DNA of 64,000 nucleotides, from NCBI GenBank assembly GCA_963817635.1, contig CAWFPR010000032.1, positions 1-64,000 on the forward strand. The letters are read 5' to 3'. The notes beneath the pieces are model-generated. The model worked only from the letters and a program-made list of their open reading frames with translations. It did not search any database and had not been told where the DNA came from. Shown here in pieces: positions 48,253 through 57,963 of this stretch (its first letter is position 1; each line of letters begins with the position of its first letter). This DNA comes from CAWFPR01 sp963817635. GTDB lineage: Bacteria > Acidobacteriota > Vicinamibacteria > Vicinamibacterales > 2-12-FULL-66-21. The position numbers were made by a program, and so were the translations under genes.

Positions 48253-49611
48253 TCAGGCGGTCGCGAGCTTGTATTTTTTCAGCTTGTAGCGCAGGTGCCG
48301 CTCGCTCATGCCGAGCAGACGCGCGGCATGGGTCTGCACGCCCCCGGCCTGTGCGAGGGCATCGACGATCAGCTTCCGCTCGAACGCTTCCACGCGATCC
48401 ACGAATCCTGCAGGTTCTGTGGCGGGCTCCGGAGCGAGTCCCAGGACGTGGCCCGGGAGGTCCGACGTGGTCAGGAGGGGGCCGCGCGAGAGCACCACGG
48501 CGCGGTGCACGAGGTTCTCGAGTTCGCGGACGTTGCCCGGATAGGCGTATCGCACGAGCGCGTCCATCGCCTCGCGCGAGACGCGTTTGGCGGGCCCGCC
48601 TGTCTCGCCGGCGAACTGGTTGACGAAGCGATCCACGAGCAGGGGAATGTCCTCGCGGCGGGCCCGCAGGGGCGGCAGTTCGATCGTGACGACGTTCAGA
48701 CGGTAGTACAGATCCTCGCGGAACTCCCCGGATCTGATCATCGCCTCGAGATCGCGGTTGGTGGCGGCGATCACCCGCACGTCGAGGTGAATCGTGCGCG
48801 AGGCCCCGAGCCGCTCAATCGTCTGTTCCTGGAGGACGCGCAGCAGCTTCACCTGCGGGCCGCGCGGCAGATCGCCGATCTCGTCGAGCAGGAGTGTGCC
48901 GCCGTCGGCGAGCTCGAACCGGCCGCGCTGCTCGCGGTCGGCGCCGGTAAACGCGCCGCGCTCGTGTCCGAACAGCTCCGACTCGACCAGGGTCTCCGGG
49001 AGCGCGCCGATATTGACCGCGACGAACGGGCGCCGCGCACGCGGGCTCGCGTAGTGGATGGCGCGCGCCAGCAGTTCCTTGCCCGTTCCGCTTTCGCCTC
49101 GAATGAGAATCGTGGCCCGGCTGGCGGCGGCTCGCGCCGCCGTGTTGATGGCGGCCGCCATCGGCGCACTCGCGGTCTCGAGCCCCTGGAGGCTGTATTT
49201 CGCCTCGATCTGCTGCCGCAGTTCCCGGTTCTCGGATTCCAGGGCGCGCCGTTCGAGGCTGCGCTGGACGAGCACGTCGAGCTCGTCGAGGTCGACCGGC
49301 TTGGTCAGGTAGTCCGCCGCGCCGAGCTTCATGGCCTCGACCGCGCTCGCCACCGTGCCGAACGCCGTCATCACGATGACCTGGAGTTCCGGGTTGGCGC
49401 CCCGCAGCCGCTTCATCAACTCGACGCCGGTCATGCCCGGCATGCGAAGGTCGGTCAGGACGAGATCGAGGCCGCCGCGGGCCGCCACCGTGAGCGCGTC
49501 GTCGGGGGTCGCGGCGGTCGTGACGGCATACCCGCGTTTCTTCAGAAACCCGGCCAGCACGGTCCGCTGCGAATCTTCGTCGTCGACGATGAGCAGACGT
49601 CCCTCAGGCAT
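48253..49611 (-). CDS. NtrC-family sigma-54 response regulator
   Basis: 452 residues. The receiver has Asp54 (LVLTDLRMPGM) and Lys104; the AAA+ domain has Walker A GESGTGKE (172-179), the sigma-54 contact loop GAFTGA (219-224), Walker B LLLDEIGDL and the sensor region RYAYPGNVRELENLVHRAV. The Fis-type helix-turn-helix reads GGVQTHAARLLGMSERHLRYKLKKYKL. The start ATG 49611 overlaps the end of its kinase gene by eight bases. Its likely targets include the sigma-54-type promoter just downstream at 48101. Confidence 0.9.
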   Translation of the reverse strand: MPEGRLLIVDDEDSQRTVLAGFLKKRGYAVTTAATPDDALTVAARGGLDLVLTDLRMPGMTGVELMKRLRGANPELQVIVMTAFGTVASAVEAMKLGAADYLTKPVDLDELDVLVQRSLERRALESENRELRQQIEAKYSLQGLETASAPMAAAINTAARAAASRATILIRGESGTGKELLARAIHYASPRARRPFVAVNIGALPETLVESELFGHERGAFTGADREQRGRFELADGGTLLLDEIGDLPRGPQVKLLRVLQEQTIERLGASRTIHLDVRVIAATNRDLEAMIRSGEFREDLYYRLNVVTIELPPLRARREDIPLLVDRFVNQFAGETGGPAKRVSREAMDALVRYAYPGNVRELENLVHRAVVLSRGPLLTTSDLPGHVLGLAPEPATEPAGFVDRVEAFERKLIVDALAQAGGVQTHAARLLGMSERHLRYKLKKYKLATA

Positions 49612-51333
49612 GGGTCGCGCCTTTCGATGCCGGCACCCGGATACGCATCGTCGTGCCACGGGAGGGTGCCGAGTCCACTTCGATGGTGCCCCCGTGGGCG
49701 GCGACGATCTGCTGTGTGACGGCGAGGCCGACACCCGTTCCCGCGCGTTTGGTGGTGAAGTACAGGTCGAAGATTTTCGCGAGGTGCTCCGGATCGATGC
49801 CGGCGCCCGTGTCGCGCACTTCGATGACCAGGCCGGCGCTGCTGTTCGCGGCCCGCACGGACACCTGTCCGCCGCCCGGAGTCGCTTCGATCGCGTTCAG
49901 CAGGATGTTGTCGAGCGCCTGTCGCATCTGATCGGCGTCAATCGCTACGGGGCTCGCGTCGGGGAGTTCGGCGGTGAGCGAGACGTGACGCGCCTCGGCG
50001 ACCGGCCTGACGGCGGCGAGGATGCTCGCCACCCAGGGGCCCAGCGGAACGGCCTGGGGATTCAGCGCCGGCGGCCGTGCATACTCGAGGAACTGCTGGA
50101 TCTTCTGATTGATGCGCTGGGCCTCGAGCTGCACGACGCCCACAAGCTCTCTCGCGTCATCGGCGTCCGCGAGTGCGCCGGACCCCTCGTCGAAGCACTC
50201 GCGCTTCAGCCGCTGGGCGCTCATGGCGATGGCGTTCAGGGGATTGCGGATTTCGTGTGCGACGGTCGAGGCGAGTTCGCCCATCGCCGCGAGGCGATCG
50301 CGGCGCCGCAGCGCCTCCGTGGCGAGCGCGTGTTCGGCGCTGAGCGCGCCGAAGCGTCGCCGGATCCACAGCAGTCCCAGCGCGAGCACGCCGAGCGCGG
50401 CTGCCGCGGCCATCGACAGCACGAGGCGCGCAGCCGTGCGTCGCTCGGCAACGACGAGCCGATCGAGACGCATGCCGAGATGCAGCACCGCCTGTCGCGA
50501 GCCACCGATGTCGATCGGGCCGGTCACTTCGAGCACCGGCCGTCCGCGGAGATCGATTTGGCGCTCGCCGGCGGCATCCGACCCGTGCGGCGAGGCCGAT
50601 TCGTCCGATTCGTCATCGGGCAGGTCGCCCTGCGCCTTCCTGACGTCGGCATCCTGGTACACGATGTAGGCGAGATCCGCGGTGTTGCTGACGATATCGG
50701 CCAGCAGCGCGTCCAGCGACGACTGCCGCTGGAGATTCGCCACTTCGGTGGCGTCCACGCTCAGGAGAATGGCCCCGCCCCTCGCGCGGCGCACACCAGC
50801 CGCCAGTCGGGCGGCTCCGGAGCGGCGTCCTTCGTGCAGGTCGGTGACGGCCTCCGCCTCGCCGTTCTCGAGCAGCCGCTCAATCAGCAGGCCCCCCCCG
50901 CGCCGGCTCCGGGGTTCGCCGAGCCGCCGGGGCCGAAGCCGCGGCCGGGCCACTCGGGGGCGATGAACAGCTCCCTCGAACCATCCGGCGCCAGCACCGT
51001 CACACGGAACAGATGGTTGCGTGCGGCGATTGCCGACAGGGCCTCCTCGGTCAGCGGGGCGCGACGGTCCAGTTCGGCGAGCAGGCGCGCGTTGTCGAGC
51101 AGACGCGCGGCCAGCTGTTCGCGTGCTTCGACGGCTGCGGCGCGGTTGCCGCGTGCGGCGGCCGCAACGGTGTCGCGCGCCGAGGCCGCCTGCGCCCGCA
51201 CGAGTGCGCCGAACTCGCGGCGAGTGGACGAGTAGTCGAACCAGCCGACAGCCACGAGCACGCTGCCCAGCAGCACCGCCGAGGCACCGACGCTCCAGCC
51301 TGTGGCGAACAGACGACGCAGCTCGAGGGCCAT
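49604..51333 (-). CDS. Sensor histidine kinase, frameshift at a poly-C8 tract
   Basis: About 576 residues. ATG 51333 opens an N-terminal membrane helix (WSVGASAVLLGSVLVAVGWF), then a periplasmic sensor region of some 230 residues, a second helix (AARLVLSMAAAAALGVLALGLLWI), the H-box STVAHEIRNPLNAIAMSAQRL, N-box NILLNAIEATPGGG and G-boxes RDTGAGIDP and GTGVGLAVTQQIV. The frame changes at 50892-50899, a run of eight C on the plus strand. As written, the N-terminal frame stops soon after the run and the kinase half is untranslated. It pairs with the NtrC regulator it overlaps. Confidence 0.82.
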
Positions 51334-51568
51334 CCGTGTCCTGACGCAGCAATCGGTGCGCCCGGCCGGCAGGTGCCGGGCCCACGCACGATAAGTCTCG
51401 ACAGTGCACGGACTTCTGGCCTTGAAGCACGTAACGGCCGGCGCCTGGACCAGTCGGGCATCGACCAAATCGTCGAACGGCCGCCGACATCCCGGCGTCG
51501 GTACAGGCCCCGCGGGTCGTCGCCCGTCTCGAGGTGACTGCGGCTGTCGCCCGACGTATGCTGAGCAC

Positions 51569-52456
51569 ATGTCGAAGCACAAGGCCGACCCCAGCCGGTT
51601 CGTGGCGCCATTCACCATCACCAGCGGCAGGAACTTCCGTCTCAAGCACTTCAATCCGAGGGATACCCGCGGACTGAAGGACAAGGTGGAGGCTGAACAC
51701 GCGCTGGCCGCCGGGGTCGAACGCCTGGCGGTGCTCCAGGAGAAGCTCTACGCGCAGAATCGCTCGGGCGTGCTGCTCGTGTTCCAGGCTATGGACGCCG
51801 CGGGAAAAGACAGCGCGATCGATCACGTCATGTCCGGAGTGAATCCCCAGGGCTGCCAGGTCTTCTCGTTCAAGGCGCCGTCAGCCGAGGAACTCAATCA
51901 TGATTTCCTGTGGCGGACGACGCGGTGCCTGCCCGAGCGCGGCCGGATCGGGATCTTCAACCGGTCGTACTACGAAGAAGTGCTGGTCGTGCGCGTCCAT
52001 CCGGGGCTGCTGACGGCGCAACGGCTCCCCAGGCCGACGAAACGGATCTGGAACGAGCGCTTCGAGGACATCTCCGCGTTCGAAAGGTACCTGGCGCGCA
52101 ACGGCTACGTGATTCGCAAGTTCTTTCTGAACGTGTCGAAGTCGGAGCAGAAACAGCGCTTCCTCGCTCGGATTGACGAGCCGGAGAAGAACTGGAAGTT
52201 CTCGCTGGGCGACGCGAAGGAACGCGGCGCGTGGAAGGACTACATGGCGGCCTACGAGGATGCCATCCGTCACACGGCGTCGAAGAACGCTCCCTGGATT
52301 GTCGTGCCGGCCGACCGGAAGTGGTTCGCGCGCCTCGTGGTCGCCGAGGCCATCATCGAAGCGCTCGAAAGCCTCCACCTCGCCTTTCCCGACCTCGACG
52401 AGACCCGGAAGAAGGAACTGGCCGCTGCCAGACGGACGCTGATGGCGGAACGCTGA
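51569..52456 (+). CDS. ppk2: Polyphosphate kinase 2 family protein
   Basis: 295 residues, cytoplasmic. PPK2 enzymes transfer phosphate from polyphosphate to nucleotides. Visible are Walker A QAMDAAGKDS (73-82), HVMSGVNPQGCQVFSFKAPS, lid residues FLWRTTRCLPERGRIGIFNRSYYEEVLVVRVHP (Walker B and Arg-rich lid) and VPADRKWFARLVVAEAI. Class I versus class III (NDP or NMP use) cannot be decided by eye. GTGACT (51534-51539) and TATGCT (51557-51562), 17 bases apart, put the start of transcription at the ATG, suggesting a leaderless message. It is divergent from the sensor kinase. Confidence 0.9.
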   Translation: MSKHKADPSRFVAPFTITSGRNFRLKHFNPRDTRGLKDKVEAEHALAAGVERLAVLQEKLYAQNRSGVLLVFQAMDAAGKDSAIDHVMSGVNPQGCQVFSFKAPSAEELNHDFLWRTTRCLPERGRIGIFNRSYYEEVLVVRVHPGLLTAQRLPRPTKRIWNERFEDISAFERYLARNGYVIRKFFLNVSKSEQKQRFLARIDEPEKNWKFSLGDAKERGAWKDYMAAYEDAIRHTASKNAPWIVVPADRKWFARLVVAEAIIEALESLHLAFPDLDETRKKELAAARRTLMAER

Positions 52457-52471
52457 CGAAGTTTTGGCGCC

Positions 52472-52852
52472 TTACTTGACGACCAGTTGCCCCTTCATCT
52501 GGCGGCAGCGTTCGTCCTGGGTCAGGTTGCAGTAGAAGGGGAAGGTGCCGGCCTGGTCCGCGCGGAACTCGAAGGTGACGGACTGGCCCGAGCCGGCGCG
52601 CTTGGCGATGCGGTAGGGATTGTCGATGACGAAGCTGTGCGCGATGTCGGACGCCGTGAAGGTGATCTTCACGAGATCGTCCTTCTGCACGTCGATGCGC
52701 GCGGGAGCGAAGGCGAACTGATTGCCGTTGATCGTGAACTCGCGCGCCTGACCCTGTGCCCGCATGCGGGCGGGGCCCAGCACGATGAGCGCCAGGAGGG
52801 CCGCAGCCAGCGAGAAGAAGGCGATCGCGTTTCTCTTGCGCAGCCGGGTCAT
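52472..52852 (-). CDS. Cupredoxin-like exported protein
   Basis: 126 residues. A signal or anchor (AIAFFSLAAALLALIVLG, about 9-27) precedes a cupredoxin fold: FTINGNQFAFAPARIDVQKDDLVKITFTASDIAHSFVID, then GTFPFYCNLTQDERCRQMKGQLVVK. His in AHSF, Cys in FYCN and Met in RQM are in blue-copper positions, but the second His is absent and a second Cys (ERC) stands near it. It may bind copper in an unusual way, perhaps as an electron carrier or copper handler. It is convergent with ppk2, and pnp lies upstream in the same direction. Confidence 0.8.
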   Translation of the reverse strand: MTRLRKRNAIAFFSLAAALLALIVLGPARMRAQGQAREFTINGNQFAFAPARIDVQKDDLVKITFTASDIAHSFVIDNPYRIAKRAGSGQSVTFEFRADQAGTFPFYCNLTQDERCRQMKGQLVVK

Positions 52853-52972
52853 GGGGCCCTCCAGGTCACGTCCTGACGGCCGCGGGGCCGTCTCTAGATA
52901 AAGACGCCGGGCCGGCGCGTTTGGTTGTCCAGAACGCGCGAGGCCCGGCTTCACCTGCGTCGCCGCAACGCG

Positions 52973-55108
<2,136 letters not shown>

Positions 55109-55234
55109 GTGCTTCTTTCTGTATTTTTGAGCTGCGCCAGCTTTCAGGTGCGCGAAAAAGAGGCCCACGGGCAGGGCTCACGGCTCAGGCAGGTGCGGGG
55201 TGCTCTCGTGCGTCCTGAGCCTTGTCCCTGTCCG

Positions 55235-55504
55235 TTACTTCCGGATGCCGAGGCGGCGGATCAGCTCGGAATACCGGTCGCTGTTCTTCCGCTTCAGATA
55301 GTCGAGCAGGCTGCGGCGCTGGCCGACCAGCTTGAGCAGGCCGCGGCGCGAGTGGTGGTCCTTTGCGTGGGTCTTGAAGTGTTCCGTGAGGTAGTTGATG
55401 CGCTCGCTCAGGAGCGCGACCTGGACTTCCGGGGAGCCGGTGTCGCCGTCGTGGGTCTTGTAGTTGCCAATGAGCTCTGACTTGCGATCCTTGCTGAATG
55501 CCAC
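55235..55504 (-). CDS. rpsO: Ribosomal protein S15
   Basis: 89 residues, the standard S15 length, from GTG 55504 with a strong GGAGG site eight bases upstream. It binds 16S rRNA early in 30S assembly. Conserved blocks are THDGDTGSPEVQVALLSERINYLTEHFKTHAKDHHSRRGLL and LDYLKRKNSDRYSELIRRLGIRK. The AT-rich patch just past the truB stop (about 55575-55602) probably holds a promoter, but I cannot name clear -35/-10 boxes. S15 often represses its own translation; no leader pseudoknot was tested here. Confidence 0.96.
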   Translation of the reverse strand: MAFSKDRKSELIGNYKTHDGDTGSPEVQVALLSERINYLTEHFKTHAKDHHSRRGLLKLVGQRRSLLDYLKRKNSDRYSELIRRLGIRK

Positions 55505-55599
55505 TCGCGTCCTCCACGTACGGCCCAGACGGACAATGGCGGACCGCCACCGCACCAGACCGCCGCAACCGAATTCACAATCCCAATAAGCTCAATATT

Positions 55600-56514
55600 T
55601 TACACCAGGACAACTGTCGGATGCAAAACGCCGCCAGGCAGCAGGTCTGCCAACGCCACCAGAGCCCCGCTGGGGTCAAGCAGCCGAAATTTCGCCGGAA
55701 AACCGTCAAAACGCGCGGCCTCCGCGAGATGCTCCGGCCCCACCGGGTTGCCGTGAGAGACCCGCTGGACGCCGGCGTCGGTCAGGACCACGCCCGGGAA
55801 TCCGGGCAGCAGGCGCTCCATGGGCGTCAGCCGGATCGCGCCTGACGCAGGGTCCGCCTGAATGGTTCCGAGCGGAACCGCCTGGTCCAGCGTGAAGATG
55901 CCCGCGCGCGTTCGGCGCAGCGATTCGAGATGGGCCCCGCAGCCCAGCCACTGCCCGAGGTCGTGGGCGAGCGTTCTCACATAGAAGCCGCTGGAGCAGA
56001 CCAGCCTGAGCTCGAGCCGGCCGGCATCGAACCGCGCGACCTCGAGCGCGCTGACTGTCACCTCGACCGGCGTCAGCTCCACCACCCGCTGCTTCCGCGC
56101 GTGCTCGTAGGCTCGCACGCCGGCGATCTTCTTGGCGGAGTAGGCAGGCGGTGTCTGGAAGAACGTGCCGCGAAAATGCGCCAGGGCGCTCTCGACTGCC
56201 GCCGCATCCGGCATCAGAGGGACGTCAGCACGGGCGGCATCTTGCGACGGGCACGACTCGCCGAGCCCCTCCGCGTCATAGGTCGGCGTCGCGATGCCGA
56301 GACGGACGGTGGCGGCGTATTCCTTCTCGTCGGCGGCCAGGAACTGCGCCAGCCGCGTTGCGCGGCCCACCACCAGCACCAGCACACCGGTGGCCAGCGG
56401 ATCGAGCGTTCCGGTATGGCCGATGCGCTTCTCGCCCAGCGCGCGCCGCACGCGGGCGACGACATCATGTGAGGTCGGCCCGGACGGTTTGTCGATGACG
56501 AGAACGCCGTTCAT
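55600..56514 (-). CDS. truB: tRNA pseudouridine-55 synthase
   Basis: 304 residues. TruB makes pseudouridine 55 in the T-loop of tRNAs. MNGVLVIDKPSGPTSHDVVARVRR and GHTGTLDPLATGVLVLVVGRATRLAQFL hold the catalytic Asp (TLDP); FRGTFFQTPPAYSAKKIAGVRAYEHAR and SSGFYVRTLAHDLGQWLGCGAHLESLRRTRAG are family blocks. A short C-terminal extension follows. It is 23 bases downstream of nrnA in the rimP-to-pnp operon. Confidence 0.95.
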   Translation of the reverse strand: MNGVLVIDKPSGPTSHDVVARVRRALGEKRIGHTGTLDPLATGVLVLVVGRATRLAQFLAADEKEYAATVRLGIATPTYDAEGLGESCPSQDAARADVPLMPDAAAVESALAHFRGTFFQTPPAYSAKKIAGVRAYEHARKQRVVELTPVEVTVSALEVARFDAGRLELRLVCSSGFYVRTLAHDLGQWLGCGAHLESLRRTRAGIFTLDQAVPLGTIQADPASGAIRLTPMERLLPGFPGVVLTDAGVQRVSHGNPVGPEHLAEAARFDGFPAKFRLLDPSGALVALADLLPGGVLHPTVVLV

Positions 56515-56537
56515 GCTGGGCGGCTTGCGAGCCGCCC

Positions 56538-57542
56538 CTACACGGGGCGGGTCTGAAGCCCCTCCGCGATCGCGTCGACGATGCGGTCGAGGATGCCGGC
56601 GCGGACGTCCACGAGGCGGCCGCCGACGGAGAAGCCGGCCGCGTTCTTGTGCCCGCCGCCGCCGAAGGCCGTGGCAACCCCGCGCACGTCCACGTCGTAC
56701 TTCGACCGCATGCTCACCCGGACAGCGCCGTCCTTCGCCACCTTGAAGAACACGACCGCCTGGATCTCGCGCGCCGTCAGCGGCAGGTTGATCAGCCCCT
56801 CGGTGTCGTTGTGCGTGCAGCCGCACGCGTCGAGCATCCGGTCGTCCATGTAGAGGACGGCGAGGTGCCCCTCGTCCATCAGTTCCATCGAGTCGAGGAG
56901 GGCACCGATCAGCTTCAGCTTGCCGAAACTGTTGCTGTCGAACACGCGACGCGCCATGGTGGCCGGGTTCACGCCCGCTTCCACCGTCTGCCGGCAGATA
57001 TCGAAGGTGCGGGGTGTGATGTGCGAGTGATGGAACGCCCCGGTGTCGGTCAGAATCGCGAGGTAGATGTGGGTCGCGATCTCGAAACTGAGGGGCACGT
57101 CGAGCGCGCGGATGAGGTCGAACACCAGCTCGCCACAGGCCGCCGCGCGCTCGTCGTGCCAGTTGATCGAGCCGTACATGCTGTTGCCGAGATGGTGGTC
57201 GATGTTGATGATGCAGGGGTGGTCGAGGCCCGCGACGCCCGTGCGCGCGAGGTCGCCGCATTCCATCACCATCACCGCATCACGATCCGACACGTCGGCG
57301 CTGTTCGCGATCCGGATCCGCTCCATTCCCGGAAAATCCTGGTAGTGATCGGGGGCGGCATCGGCGTTGACGATGCGGACGTCCTTGCCGAGCGCGTCGA
57401 GCGCGAAGGCCATCGCCAGCTGCGATCCGATCGAATCACCATCGGGGCGGGAGTGCGACGTCAGCAGAAAGCGCTGCCGCTGCCGGATTTCGTCGCGAAT
57501 TCGGAGGATCGGGCTTTCAGTCGTGACGGGTGTCTGCGTCAT
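56538..57542 (-). CDS. nrnA: DHH-family oligoribonuclease / pAp phosphatase (NrnA-like)
   Basis: 334 residues. DHH/DHHA1 phosphoesterase with SHSRPDGDSIGSQLAMAFAL, VMECGDLARTG, NIDHHLGNSMYG (DHH motif), TDTGAFHHSHITPRTF and the DHHA1 block RGVATAFGGGGHKNAAGFSVGG. It hydrolyses short RNA leftovers and pAp with manganese. ATG 57542 overlaps the rbfA end by 26 bases. Its place between rbfA and truB is common in many bacteria. Confidence 0.92.
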   Translation of the reverse strand: MTQTPVTTESPILRIRDEIRQRQRFLLTSHSRPDGDSIGSQLAMAFALDALGKDVRIVNADAAPDHYQDFPGMERIRIANSADVSDRDAVMVMECGDLARTGVAGLDHPCIINIDHHLGNSMYGSINWHDERAAACGELVFDLIRALDVPLSFEIATHIYLAILTDTGAFHHSHITPRTFDICRQTVEAGVNPATMARRVFDSNSFGKLKLIGALLDSMELMDEGHLAVLYMDDRMLDACGCTHNDTEGLINLPLTAREIQAVVFFKVAKDGAVRVSMRSKYDVDVRGVATAFGGGGHKNAAGFSVGGRLVDVRAGILDRIVDAIAEGLQTRPV

Positions 57543-57963
57543 CGTTTCCGGGGCCGTCTGCACTGTCGGAGGCCGGCGACGTGCCGGGCGTCTCCGGCTG
57601 ATCGGGAGCGTCCGCACGAGCGGCGTTGATCTCCAGCAGGATGCGCTCGATCCGATCGTGCCGCTCGATCGACTCGTCGAAGAAGAATTCCAGCTCGGGG
57701 ACGCGCTTGAGCCGCAGGCGCCCCCCGATTTGCCGCCGGAGAAACGGGGTGGCACGCTCCAGCGCCCGCCGGGACTCCTTGCGGGCCTTCTCGTCCCCCA
57801 GCGTCGTGTAGTACACGCGCGCCTGCTGGAGGTCCGGCGTCACGGCGACGCGGGTGATGGTCAGGAAGCCGATGCCCGGATCGTGCACCTCGCGCGCGAG
57901 CAATTCCGCCAGCTCCGCACGGATTTGATCGCCGACGCGCGAGGCTCGTGGTCCCTGCGGCAT
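57517..57963 (-). CDS. rbfA: Ribosome-binding factor A
   Basis: 148 residues. RbfA helps mature the 30S subunit (16S rRNA 5' end). The KH-type core reads RASRVGDQIRAELAELLAREVHDP, GFLTITRVAVTPDLQQARVYYTTLGDE and ESRRALERATPFLRRQIGGRLRLKRVPELEFFFDESIE. A disordered acidic tail (about 120-148) extends past the normal length. The ATG overlaps the infB stop by one base (TAATG), so translation is coupled. Confidence 0.94.
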   Translation of the reverse strand: MPQGPRASRVGDQIRAELAELLAREVHDPGIGFLTITRVAVTPDLQQARVYYTTLGDEKARKESRRALERATPFLRRQIGGRLRLKRVPELEFFFDESIERHDRIERILLEINAARADAPDQPETPGTSPASDSADGPGNDDADTRHD

